Below are positions 29,860 through 38,195 of a DNA stretch of 64,000 bases, one piece after another. Source of the DNA: Blattabacterium cuenoti (GTDB lineage: Bacteria; Bacteroidota; Bacteroidia; Flavobacteriales; Blattabacteriaceae). Location: assembly GCF_014251275.1 (NCBI RefSeq), contig NZ_CP059183.1, positions 62,001 to 126,000 on the forward strand, read 5' to 3'. Under the pieces are notes generated by a model, which saw nothing but the letters and a program-made list of their open reading frames with translations, was not told the origin of the DNA and searched no databases. The translations under genes and the position numbers were made by a program. How positions within the stretch are numbered: position 1 is the first letter of the stretch; the number at the start of each line of letters is the position of its first letter.

Positions 29860-31329
29860 ATGTTAAAATATTTTATTTTTAATAGCATTTTTTTACTTAT
29901 TGAAAATTTTATTCATATTCTTGTTACTTGTAGACTTTATAAAAAAATAAAAGTTGACTGTTGGAAAATTTATATTCCTATTTATAATGTTTTTATTTTA
30001 TTAAAAATAAATAAACTACCCAAATGGTTTATTTTATTTTTATTTATACCACTTACAAGTTTAATTTTATTCATTATTTTATGGATTTATCTAATTCGCT
30101 CCTTTGGAAAAAACAAATCAGAAGATATTTTATTATTTTTCTTATTTTTAGGTATTTTTTATATGTTTTATATTAATTTTTTTTCAAATGAAAAATATAT
30201 AAAAATAAATAAAATAAAAGAAAATAACATAGGTTGTTTATTAGCTATAATAATTTCTTTCATTACACATACCTATATTATCCAACCATTTGTAATTCCT
30301 ACGTCATCAATGGAAAAAACTTTGCTAGTAGGAGATTTTATATTAGTTAGTAAAATACATTATGGATTAAGATTACCTATAACTCCTATTTCTATTCCTT
30401 TTTTTCACAATAATACTTTTTTTGGAATAAAATCTTATATTTCTCTTTTTAAATTTCCATACTATCGTTTTCCACCTATAAAATCTATACAAAGAAATGA
30501 TCTTGTTGTTTTTAACTTTCCTAAAGATTATAATAACATAATAGTAGATAGAAAAGATTATTATGTAAAACGTTGTGTAGGGCTACCTGGTGATACTATT
30601 TATATAAAAAATGGAGTTTTGTTTGTAAACAATAATAAAGAAAAAAATAACCTAAAAAAACAACAATCTTATTTTGTAAAAACAATTGACATGCCATTAA
30701 ATATAGAATTTCTTAATAATAAAATGGATATTAAAGATATTAAATTAATAGAAGAAAATTATAATGAATATTTTTATTATATTATTATGACTAATAAAAA
30801 TGCAGTTAAAATAAAAAATATATTCAAAAATATAGTTTTACTAAAAAAAAATATATTTTCTAAATCTTTTAAAGAGATTGGAATATTTTCTAATAATTGT
30901 AATCGTGATTTTTTTGGACCTATGTATGTACCCAAAAAAGGAGATATTTTTAAATTGAACAATAAAAATTATCATATATATCATGATATACTTTCTTATG
31001 AAAACGTAAAATATTCATATATGAATTATAATAAATATTATAAAATAAAAAATAACTATTATTTTATGATTGGAGATAATAGACATAATTCATATGATTC
31101 TCGTTATTGGGGTGTAGTCCCAGAGGATCATGTAGTAGGAAAACCTATATTTATATGGATGAGTATAGATTGGAATAGAAAATTACCATTTAATTTTTTT
31201 GATTGGAAAATTCGTTGGCAACGAGTAATGACACCTGTAAATGAAAAAAATTCTTATTTTTCTTTGTTATTTTTAATATCATTTATTAATGTATTATACT
31301 GTTTCTTTTTTTATAAAGAAAAACATTAA
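29860..31329 (+). CDS. lepB: Signal peptidase I
   Basis: Membrane serine protease that removes secretory signal peptides. 489 residues: several N-terminal hydrophobic segments, then the catalytic-serine motif FVIPTSSMEKTLLVGD (about residues 146-161), the lysine region YYVKRCVGLPGDTIY, and the box MIGDNRHNSYDSRYWG near the C-terminus. A roughly 150-residue divergent insert between the last two boxes is common in Bacteroidota LepB. The stop overlaps the convergent rhomboid gene by 4 bp. Confidence 0.94.
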   Translation: MLKYFIFNSIFLLIENFIHILVTCRLYKKIKVDCWKIYIPIYNVFILLKINKLPKWFILFLFIPLTSLILFIILWIYLIRSFGKNKSEDILLFFLFLGIFYMFYINFFSNEKYIKINKIKENNIGCLLAIIISFITHTYIIQPFVIPTSSMEKTLLVGDFILVSKIHYGLRLPITPISIPFFHNNTFFGIKSYISLFKFPYYRFPPIKSIQRNDLVVFNFPKDYNNIIVDRKDYYVKRCVGLPGDTIYIKNGVLFVNNNKEKNNLKKQQSYFVKTIDMPLNIEFLNNKMDIKDIKLIEENYNEYFYYIIMTNKNAVKIKNIFKNIVLLKKNIFSKSFKEIGIFSNNCNRDFFGPMYVPKKGDIFKLNNKNYHIYHDILSYENVKYSYMNYNKYYKIKNNYYFMIGDNRHNSYDSRYWGVVPEDHVVGKPIFIWMSIDWNRKLPFNFFDWKIRWQRVMTPVNEKNSYFSLLFLISFINVLYCFFFYKEKH

Positions 31330-32036
31330 TCAAATAAAATTTTGAATTTTTTTTTAAAAAAATATCCGATAAAATATCCAGAAACAATTCCACCTATATG
31401 AGCAAAATGTGCTACTCCTGGAGCTAAATTAAAAATAGCAGAAATTAAACTACCAAAAACAAAAATTATAATAGCTTTCCTTACAGGAATTGGAAAAGGA
31501 AAAGGTAAAATAAATATTTTATGTTCTGGAAAAAATTTTGCAAATGCACCTACTAATCCACTTACAGCTCCAGATGAACCCATCATTGGAGAATACATAG
31601 AACTATAAATAGCCATTTTTTGATCTTCATTTAAATATAAATAATCTATAATTTTACTTACTTTATAAAAATCCCAAGTTTGAAAAAAATAGTATATAAT
31701 TCCAGTATTAAACAAAATTTGAAATGTAGCAGCAAATATTCCAGATAAAAAATATAAAATAATAAATTTTTTTATTCCTAAAATAGTTTCTATTTTTCCA
31801 CCAAACATAAATAAAGCTAACATATTAAAAATAATATGAAAGAAAATTCGTTTAGAATGAACAAACATATGAGTTAAAATCTGATGAAATTGAAAACGAT
31901 CATCAAGTGGATGATACAAAGAAAATATATTTTCTATGTTATATTGAGAAAATACAAATGTAGCTGTATACACAAGTATATTAATACTAATTAAATGTTT
32001 TACTGCCTCTGAATTAAAATTATAATACAAATTCAC
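31326..32036 (-). CDS. Rhomboid-family intramembrane serine protease
   Basis: A 236-residue polytopic membrane protein. The catalytic serine is in MGSSGAVSGLVGAFA (GxSG motif) and the catalytic histidine in HFAHIGGIVSGYFIGYF; the typical HILFNMLALFMFGG-like stretch appears as HIIFNMLALFMFGG. Substrates are unknown. It sits just downstream of mutL on the same strand (3-bp gap). Confidence 0.9.
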   Translation of the reverse strand: MNLYYNFNSEAVKHLISINILVYTATFVFSQYNIENIFSLYHPLDDRFQFHQILTHMFVHSKRIFFHIIFNMLALFMFGGKIETILGIKKFIILYFLSGIFAATFQILFNTGIIYYFFQTWDFYKVSKIIDYLYLNEDQKMAIYSSMYSPMMGSSGAVSGLVGAFAKFFPEHKIFILPFPFPIPVRKAIIIFVFGSLISAIFNLAPGVAHFAHIGGIVSGYFIGYFFKKKFKILFD

Positions 32037-32039
32037 TTT

Positions 32040-33740
32040 TTAGAAAATTTTTTGAAAAAAATTTTTGTTAAATACAAAAAATATAGGTTTTCCTGAACTT
32101 GTATAAGTTGGATTTTTGCAGGAAAAAATATCTCTTATTAAAGTTTCCATTTTTTTTGAACATAATATTGTTCCATGTTTTATAGATGAAAATATAGATA
32201 TAAATTCTACAAACATTTTTTTATTTTTTTTCATGTTTTCTACAATATAAGGAGATATTAATATATTTTTAAACATTTTATATATTGTACTCTTTTCTAT
32301 TTTTTTAGGAATTTTATATAAGTAAATATGTTTATCTAAAATAGATAAATAAAATCCAAAATTTTCCAGATAAATTTTAAAATTTTTAAAGAAATACAAT
32401 TCTTTTTTCAAAAATTTTATTTTAATAGGAGGAAAACATTTTTCACTTATTATATTTTTTTGTACAAGAAAAAATTCAAACAATATATGTTTATGAGCTC
32501 TATGTTGATCTACTAAAACCATATTATCATTTTTAAAAGTAAAAAGTATATATTTTTTATTTACTTGAAAAGTTTCTATTTTTTTCTTTTGTAAAACGTA
32601 AAAACACAATTTTTTTACATTAACATTAGTATGATAATTTATGCAATAACTTTTTTTATTTTCATTAATTTTTATGTTTCTATAAAGAAAGTTTTTTTCT
32701 ATATTAATATAATTATGTAAAATACTATAATTATTTAATATTCCTTCATTTACTTTATATTGAAAAAATAGTATATTTTTTATCTCTCTTTGAATTAAAA
32801 TACCTATATCATTTTCTGTTTCTATTATAACTTTTTTTTTTGATGGATGAATATTATAATTAATTATACTTGGATTAGCACATATAAATATAAAATAAGA
32901 AATTTTATTAAAATCTTTTATTATTCCATTATAAGCGTGAATAATTTTTTTATGTAAAAACATATATGTAACACATCTTTCATTAACCAAAATAAATTGA
33001 TTACCTTTTTTTACAGAAGTTCCTGGAATAGTAATAAATCCTCTTACAGAAAATTTTTTTTTATTTATTGAAATGTATTTTAAATTTTTGTCTTTTTCAT
33101 TAAATATTTCTTGTATTCTTTTTTTTAATGAATTTTTTTCAAAAAAAAACATAATTTTATCATTATGATAAAATCTATAGACAATGTCTCTATGAGCTAA
33201 AACTATCTTATAAAATTCCTTAATTATACTATTAAATTCAACATTATAAGATTTTAAAAACCTTCTTCTTGCAGGAAATTTATAAAAAATATTTTTTACA
33301 GTTACTCTAGTTCCAGATTTCATATTTATAGGAATTTCTTTTTTTATAGATCCATCTTCAACGAAGAGATGAATTCCCATAAAACTTTTTTTGTCTTTAG
33401 TTTGTATTTCTAATTGAGAAATCAAAGCAATAGAAAATAGAGCTTCACCTCTAAATCCTTTTGTTTTAATATTAAACAGATCATCTATATTTTCTATTTT
33501 AGAAGTTGCATGTTTTTTTATACTCATTCTTGCATCATTAATATTCATTCCTTTTCCATCGTCTACCAATTGAATAAATATATTTCCTGAATCTTTAATA
33601 AAAATATCAATTTTTTTTGCGTTTGCATCTATTGAATTTTCTAATAATTCTTTAAATATAGAAGATGGACGTTCTATTATTTCTCCTGCAGCTATTTGAT
33701 TTATAATTTTTTTAGGTAAAACTTGTATTAAATTTTTCAT
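32040..33740 (-). CDS. mutL: DNA mismatch repair protein MutL
   Basis: GHKL ATPase that couples MutS mismatch recognition to strand removal. 566 residues: the N-terminal ATPase motifs NSIDANAK, DDGKGM, HATSKI and GFRGEAL are intact. The C-terminal dimerisation domain contains DQHRAHKHILFE, corresponding to the DQHAxxExxxxE metal motif of endonuclease-type MutL but with Lys where the first Glu is expected. mutS is not in the window. Confidence 0.93.
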   Translation of the reverse strand: MKNLIQVLPKKIINQIAAGEIIERPSSIFKELLENSIDANAKKIDIFIKDSGNIFIQLVDDGKGMNINDARMSIKKHATSKIENIDDLFNIKTKGFRGEALFSIALISQLEIQTKDKKSFMGIHLFVEDGSIKKEIPINMKSGTRVTVKNIFYKFPARRRFLKSYNVEFNSIIKEFYKIVLAHRDIVYRFYHNDKIMFFFEKNSLKKRIQEIFNEKDKNLKYISINKKKFSVRGFITIPGTSVKKGNQFILVNERCVTYMFLHKKIIHAYNGIIKDFNKISYFIFICANPSIINYNIHPSKKKVIIETENDIGILIQREIKNILFFQYKVNEGILNNYSILHNYINIEKNFLYRNIKINENKKSYCINYHTNVNVKKLCFYVLQKKKIETFQVNKKYILFTFKNDNMVLVDQHRAHKHILFEFFLVQKNIISEKCFPPIKIKFLKKELYFFKNFKIYLENFGFYLSILDKHIYLYKIPKKIEKSTIYKMFKNILISPYIVENMKKNKKMFVEFISIFSSIKHGTILCSKKMETLIRDIFSCKNPTYTSSGKPIFFVFNKNFFQKIF

Positions 33741-33759
33741 TTAATATTTTTTAATAAAA

Positions 33760-34395
33760 TTATGAAAATTTATTTTCAATTAACATAAGATATTTTTCTA
33801 CATTTTCTTTGTAAAAAAAAGTAGGATATTCTTGCTCTATTTTTTTTAAATATCTTTTAGAATCTTTATATTTTCCCATAGAGTAGCTTAATAAAGCTGC
33901 TTTATAACAAAATATTGGAGTAAAAATTTTATTATTATTTATTTTAGAAGCTATTATATAATTTTTCAAGGATTGTTCTTTTTTTTTCATTTGTAAATAC
34001 GCATCACCTATTATTCCATATTTTATAAAATATAAAACATTATCTTTTGTTTTAAATTTATTCATCATTTCTATAGATTTTACGTAATTTCCTATATTAT
34101 AATAACAAATACTTGCATAAAATATAGATATATTTCCTATTTTAGTTAAAGGAGTTTTAGAAATAATTCCCAAAAATCCCAAATGTGAATTATTACTTTC
34201 TTTGTTTAATGCTTTTTCTATAAATCCTTCGTTAAGCAATTTTCTAGCGTAATTTAATTCTTCCAAATATTTTATTTCTAATTTATTAGATATAAAAAAT
34301 GTAGTGAAAAAATACATATAAAATATACTTGATATTAATATAAAAACACTAGAAAGTATTATAATAAAATATTTTTTATTTTTACTGCGAGTCAT
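33760..34395 (-). CDS. TPR-like membrane-anchored protein
   Basis: About 211 residues starting at ATG 34395 (MTRSKNKKYF), which avoids the overlap created by the longer frame to 34434. One N-terminal transmembrane helix (about residues 10-32) is followed by helical repeats resembling tetratricopeptide units, for example YASICYYNIGNYVKSIEMM and YKAALLSYSMGKYKDSKRYL. The layout resembles YfgM-like ancillary periplasmic TPR proteins, but function is not known. It lies 1 bp downstream of the CBS-domain gene and upstream of mutL, all co-directional. Confidence 0.75.
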   Translation of the reverse strand: MTRSKNKKYFIIILSSVFILISSIFYMYFFTTFFISNKLEIKYLEELNYARKLLNEGFIEKALNKESNNSHLGFLGIISKTPLTKIGNISIFYASICYYNIGNYVKSIEMMNKFKTKDNVLYFIKYGIIGDAYLQMKKKEQSLKNYIIASKINNNKIFTPIFCYKAALLSYSMGKYKDSKRYLKKIEQEYPTFFYKENVEKYLMLIENKFS

Positions 34396-34396
34396 A

Positions 34397-35779
34397 TTAA
34401 TTAAATGAATTTTTATTGTATAATTTATTATCATTTTTTTTTCTAACTACTTCTACAGTCTTAATTCTTTTATTATTAATATTTTTAATAATAAAAGAAT
34501 AATTTAAAAAATTTATAATTTGTTTTTTTTTTGGAAATTCATTACATATTTCCATTATAAATCCACCTAGTGTATCAGCATCTCCTTTTTTCTTTTCAAA
34601 TTCAAATGAAATTTGTTCTTTTATTTTCATTATACGATAAAAATTAATTAGAGATGTTTTTCCATCAAACAAATAATTATTTTTACTTAATTTTGAATAA
34701 GATGTATCATCTTCATCAAATTCATCAAAAATTTCTCCTACTATTTCTTCTACAACATCTTCAAGAGTTACTAAACCACAAGTTCCACCATATTCATCTA
34801 CTACTATTGCTAAATGAATTTTTCTTTTTTTGAAATCACTTAAAAGATCTATTATTTTTCTTTTTTCTGGAACAAAATATGGTTTATGTATCAATGAATT
34901 CCACTTAAATTTTTGGTTATAAATAAATGGTAACAAGTCTTTTGCAAATAATACTCCTACTATATCATCTATACAATCTTTAAATATTGGTATTCTTGAA
35001 TATCCTTGTTTACGAATTAGTTCCAAAATATTAGTAAAATCAATTTTTTTATTTATAGCAAACATATCTATTCTAGGAGTCATAATTTGATGTATTTCAG
35101 TGTTGCCAAAATTAACAATTTTTTGTAAAAATTGACTTTCTTTAATATTCTTCTTTTTTAAATTTGAAGATGTAATTTTTAATGCTTTTGAAAGTTGATC
35201 AATAGATATCCCATTTTTTTTCTTTATTATATTTTTCTCTATAATCTCAGAAATAAATATCATTATTTCACTAATTGGATTAAGAAATTTTCCAATAAAT
35301 AATAATGGTTTAGACATGAAAATAGAAAAACTATAGTTATTTTTTCTAGCATAAATTTTAGGAATAATTTCTCCAAATAAAAGTAATACAAAAGTAATTA
35401 AAATAATTTCTAAAGAAATATTAATAAAAGTATTAATATTTTTATTAAAAATATAGATATTTTTTCCTTGTAAAAATTCTGTTATTAAATATGAAATTAA
35501 TATAACAATTCCTACATTAGAAAAATTATTAGAAATTAAAATTATAGCTAAAAGTTTTTTTTTATTTTCTAAAATTTTAAAAAGAAGATTTTTTTTTATA
35601 ATATTATTTTTCGTTTTTTTATCAATAGTCTTTTTATCAAGACAAAAAAAAGCGGTTTCTGATCCAGATATTAATGCAGAAAATAATAATAGAATTACTA
35701 TAAATACAAAATATAATATTAAATATAAAACATTTCCTAAAATAATATTCGTAGAATATTCATAATATTCCCTTTCCAA
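34397..35779 (-). CDS. CNNM/CorC-HlyC family membrane protein (DUF21 + CBS pair)
   Basis: A 460-residue protein with an N-terminal DUF21 region (about four hydrophobic segments, residues 15-180, including ISGSETAFFCLD), a CBS-domain pair (about 215-335, with IMTPRIDMFAI and IVDEYGGTCGLVTLEDVVEEIVGEIFDE) and a C-terminal CorC/HlyC transporter-associated domain. Members are linked to Mg/Co efflux or membrane integrity, and GldE of Flavobacteria belongs to the family. The label hemolysin is historical; the substrate is unknown. Confidence 0.85.
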   Translation of the reverse strand: MEREYYEYSTNIILGNVLYLILYFVFIVILLLFSALISGSETAFFCLDKKTIDKKTKNNIIKKNLLFKILENKKKLLAIILISNNFSNVGIVILISYLITEFLQGKNIYIFNKNINTFINISLEIILITFVLLLFGEIIPKIYARKNNYSFSIFMSKPLLFIGKFLNPISEIMIFISEIIEKNIIKKKNGISIDQLSKALKITSSNLKKKNIKESQFLQKIVNFGNTEIHQIMTPRIDMFAINKKIDFTNILELIRKQGYSRIPIFKDCIDDIVGVLFAKDLLPFIYNQKFKWNSLIHKPYFVPEKRKIIDLLSDFKKRKIHLAIVVDEYGGTCGLVTLEDVVEEIVGEIFDEFDEDDTSYSKLSKNNYLFDGKTSLINFYRIMKIKEQISFEFEKKKGDADTLGGFIMEICNEFPKKKQIINFLNYSFIIKNINNKRIKTVEVVRKKNDNKLYNKNSFN

Positions 35780-35930
35780 AATTTATGAAATTAAATCATA
35801 TTTTATTATAAGGAAAAGTAAAAGAATATAATCTTCTTTTTTTTATAATTATAATTTTGTATCATAGATCATAGTTTTATGTAATATAAAATAAAATGAA
35901 AATTTATCTTAAATTTTATTTTAAAAATAT

Positions 35931-35965
35931 AATGTAAATTATTTTATATTATTTATATTTACATT
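35931..35965 (+). repeat. Inverted repeat, 9-bp arms
   Basis: AATGTAAAT (35931-35939) and ATTTACATT (35957-35965) are exact reverse complements separated by 17 bases. It lies in the gap between the CBS-domain gene and the HU gene. Could be a binding site or weak hairpin; chance is possible at this base composition. Confidence 0.5.
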
Positions 35966-36014
35966 TCAATTGTATTAATTTAATATCTAAAATAAACATA
36001 TACATATATTTATT

Positions 36015-36071
36015 TGTACTTAAGTTTAAGTTATATTGAATAGTATATTTACATTAAATAAATTAAGTACA
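36015..36071 (+). repeat. Inverted repeat, 9-bp arms with nested hairpin
   Basis: TGTACTTAA (36015-36023) and TTAAGTACA (36063-36071) are exact reverse complements about 39 bases apart. The left arm can instead form a small hairpin CTTAA-GT-TTAAG (36019-36030), so two mutually exclusive structures are possible. Located about 180 bp upstream of the HU gene. Confidence 0.5.
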
Positions 36072-36249
36072 TGAATAATTTATAGTAATTTTTCCAAATT
36101 TTATATACTAATTATATATACTACTTTTATAAAAAGAATATTTTCTTTTATTACAAAAAAACTCATTATTATTTAGATTTAAAGCAATTTTATAAAAAAT
36201 TGGTATATTTAATAAATTAAATTTTGTTATTTGATTATAATGGTTTAAC

Positions 36250-36543
36250 ATGACAAAAGCAGATATAATAACAGAAATCATATCCGAAACTGGATCTGAA
36301 AGAACAGACACACAAAAGGTAATAGAAACATTTATGAAAAAAATTAAGCAAAGTTTAACTTCAGGAGAAAATGTTTATTTAAGAGGTTTTGGATCATTTA
36401 TCATTAAATATAGAGCAAGAAAACTTGGTCGTCATATATCAAAAGATCTATCTATTGTAATTCCAGAGCATAACATTCCAGCATTTAAACCCGCAAAATC
36501 TTTTACTGAATTAATAAAAAAAAATGTTCCTATAAAAAAATAA
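36250..36543 (+). CDS. HU/IHF-family DNA-binding protein
   Basis: Histone-like dimeric DNA-bending protein, 97 residues. The N-terminal helices (MTKADIITEIISETG) and the beta-arm region with GENVYLRGFGSFIIKYRARKLGR are the family core, and the C-terminal VPAFKPAK-like stretch reads IPAFKPAKSF. It lies 33 bp before the tiny basic-protein gene. Confidence 0.93.
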   Translation: MTKADIITEIISETGSERTDTQKVIETFMKKIKQSLTSGENVYLRGFGSFIIKYRARKLGRHISKDLSIVIPEHNIPAFKPAKSFTELIKKNVPIKK

Positions 36544-36576
36544 CGCATTATATAAAAAAAAATAAAACATAAAATT

Positions 36577-36666
36577 ATGCCAAACGGAAAAAAAAGAAAA
36601 AGACGAAAAATAGCCACTCATAAAAGGAAAAAAAGAAACAGAAAAAATAGACATAAGAAAAAATAA
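36577..36666 (+). CDS. 29-residue basic protein, AURKAIP1/COX24 (mS38/bS22-like) type
   Basis: A short frame from ATG 36577 to TAA 36664-36666 encodes MPNGKKRKRRKIATHKRKKR followed by NRKNRHKKK. This closely matches the tiny Lys/Arg-rich proteins annotated in Bacteroidota as AURKAIP1/COX24-domain proteins. Mitochondrial AURKAIP1 is ribosomal protein mS38, and the family is thought to sit on the small ribosomal subunit; a ribosomal role here is inference. Nearly half the residues are lysine and a quarter arginine or histidine. The stop codon is part of a perfect hairpin. Confidence 0.85.
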   Translation: MPNGKKRKRRKIATHKRKKRNRKNRHKKK

Positions 36667-36687
36667 ACATTTTAAAAAAAATGTTTA
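36664..36687 (+). terminator. Hairpin at the end of the HU / basic-protein unit
   Basis: TAAACATTTT (36664-36673) and AAAATGTTTA (36678-36687) form a perfect 10-bp stem with an AAAA loop, starting at the stop codon of the 29-residue gene. A T-rich stretch follows some 10-25 bases later rather than immediately. It may end transcription or protect the 3' end; the stem is A-T rich with one G-C pair. Confidence 0.5.
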
Positions 36688-36747
36688 TAATTTATAAAAA
36701 TTAATTTTATTTTATTTTCCAATATAAATATATATATATATATATTG

Positions 36748-36829
36748 GTGGGTGTGGTGAAACAGGTATACACGTCAGAATTAGGATCTGATGCTAACTA
36801 GCATAAGGGTTCGAATCCCTTCGCCCGCA
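36748..36829 (+). tRNA. tRNA-Leu (anticodon UAG)
   Basis: Acceptor arm GTGGGTG pairs with CGCCCGC, with discriminator A. Anticodon stem TCAGA/TCTGA encloses loop ATTAGGA, giving UAG for CUN leucine codons. The variable arm TGCTAACTAGCA and T-arm GGGTTCGAATCCC fit a class II tRNA-Leu. CCA is not encoded. A simple (AT)n tract lies just upstream. Confidence 0.96.
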
Positions 36830-36847
36830 CAAAACTTTTATTTTTAA

Positions 36848-38113
36848 TTATAAATTTCTTACTATATTTCTTTTTTTATATCCTGTATAAACCTGTCTAG
36901 GTCTACATAATGGATCTTTGTTTGATATTGTTTCTTTCCAATGAGCTATCCATCCTGGTAATCTACCTATTGCAAACATTACTGTAAACATGTCTTTGGG
37001 AATTCCTATAGCTTTATAAATAATTCCAGAATAAAAATCAATATTTGGATAAAGTTTTTTTTCTATAAAATACGAGTCTTTTAATGCTTGTTCTTCAATA
37101 TTTTTTGCAATTTCTAAAATTGGATCTGATATTTCTAATTTATTTAATAAATTTTCTGCAAGTTTTTTTGCTATTTTTGCTCTAGGATCAAAACTTTTGT
37201 ATATACGATGCCCAAACCCCATTAAACGAAATGGATCTTTTTTATTTTTTGCTTTATTAATCCATTTTTTTATATTACCTCCACTTTTTAAAATATATTC
37301 TAACATTTCTATTACAGCTTGATTAGCTCCGCCATGTAGTCTTCCCCATAATGCAGTTATACCAGCAGATATAGAAGAAAATAAACCAACATGAGCAGTC
37401 CCTAATAAACGTACTGTTGTTGTAGAACAATTTTGTTCATGATCTGCATGTAAAATGAATAATTTATCTAATGAATCTATAACTATTTTATTATTAAAAA
37501 ATGATTTATTTTTACTTGAAAAAAACATTTTCAATATATTAGAAGTATAACATATTTTTTCTTTTGAAAAAGATAAAGGTAATCCAAATTTTTTTCTATA
37601 AGTTATAGCTGCTAACATAGGAAATTTTGCCAATAAACTCAAATACATTTCTTCATTATTTGTTAAATTATTGTAATTTTCAAATGTAGTTAATATATGA
37701 GTTAAAGATGACAAAATTTCCATTGGATGATAAAATTTTGGAAATTTTTCTATAATTTGATAAATTTCTTTATTAATAAAATTTAATTCTCTTACTTTTT
37801 TAGAAAATGATTTTAATTGTACAATATTAGGTAATTCACCATTTAAAATAAGATAAATTGTTTCTAAAAAAGAACATTTATCAGTAAGGTCTTCAATAGA
37901 ATATCCTCTATATAAAAGTTCTCCTTTATCTCCATTTATAAAACTAATAGAACTTTTAGTAATACTTGTATTTTTAAAACCAGGATCAAAAGTAATAAAA
38001 CCTGTATTTTCTCTCAATTTTGAGATATTAATATATTTATTAAAAAAAGTATCATAAACTACAGGAAAATCATAATTGGTCCCACTTATATCTATATGAA
38101 TAATACTGCACAT
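36848..38113 (-). CDS. gltA: Citrate synthase
   Basis: Condenses acetyl-CoA and oxaloacetate. 421 residues, hexameric-type bacterial enzyme. Conserved catalytic blocks: ILHADHEQNCSTTTVRL (His), GRLHGGANQAVIEML (catalytic His), MGFGHRIYKSFDPRA and the late catalytic Asp in YPNIDFYSG. Monocistronic-looking, with an 82-bp gap to the next upstream gene. Confidence 0.96.
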   Translation of the reverse strand: MCSIIHIDISGTNYDFPVVYDTFFNKYINISKLRENTGFITFDPGFKNTSITKSSISFINGDKGELLYRGYSIEDLTDKCSFLETIYLILNGELPNIVQLKSFSKKVRELNFINKEIYQIIEKFPKFYHPMEILSSLTHILTTFENYNNLTNNEEMYLSLLAKFPMLAAITYRKKFGLPLSFSKEKICYTSNILKMFFSSKNKSFFNNKIVIDSLDKLFILHADHEQNCSTTTVRLLGTAHVGLFSSISAGITALWGRLHGGANQAVIEMLEYILKSGGNIKKWINKAKNKKDPFRLMGFGHRIYKSFDPRAKIAKKLAENLLNKLEISDPILEIAKNIEEQALKDSYFIEKKLYPNIDFYSGIIYKAIGIPKDMFTVMFAIGRLPGWIAHWKETISNKDPLCRPRQVYTGYKKRNIVRNL

Positions 38114-38195
38114 AACAAATTAATTTTTCTTAAATAAATATCAATAAAATTAAATAAATAAAAAACATCATTATTATATTTACTAATTAAGTATT

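Larger units (their letters stand above)
35780..36249 (+). other. 470-bp non-coding gap upstream of the HU-family gene
   Basis: Longest gene-free stretch in the window, between two divergent genes. No conserved protein is detectable on either strand; a 67-codon minus-strand frame inside it has no recognisable features. It is extremely AT-rich and holds two inverted repeats (35931-35965 and 36015-36071). It may carry promoters for both flanking genes; a replication role cannot be judged from this window. Confidence 0.5.

Noticed and set aside
29541-29888. A 115-codon minus-strand frame over dapB
   Set aside because: It lies opposite dapB, which has clear catalytic motifs; no independent family features.
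36108-36311. A 67-codon minus-strand frame upstream of the HU-family gene
   Set aside because: It overlaps the 5' end of HU in antisense and has no conserved features.
36727-36746. (AT)n tract before tRNA-Leu(UAG)
   Set aside because: Simple dinucleotide repeat expected in such AT-rich DNA; no arms or spacing suggesting a regulatory element.
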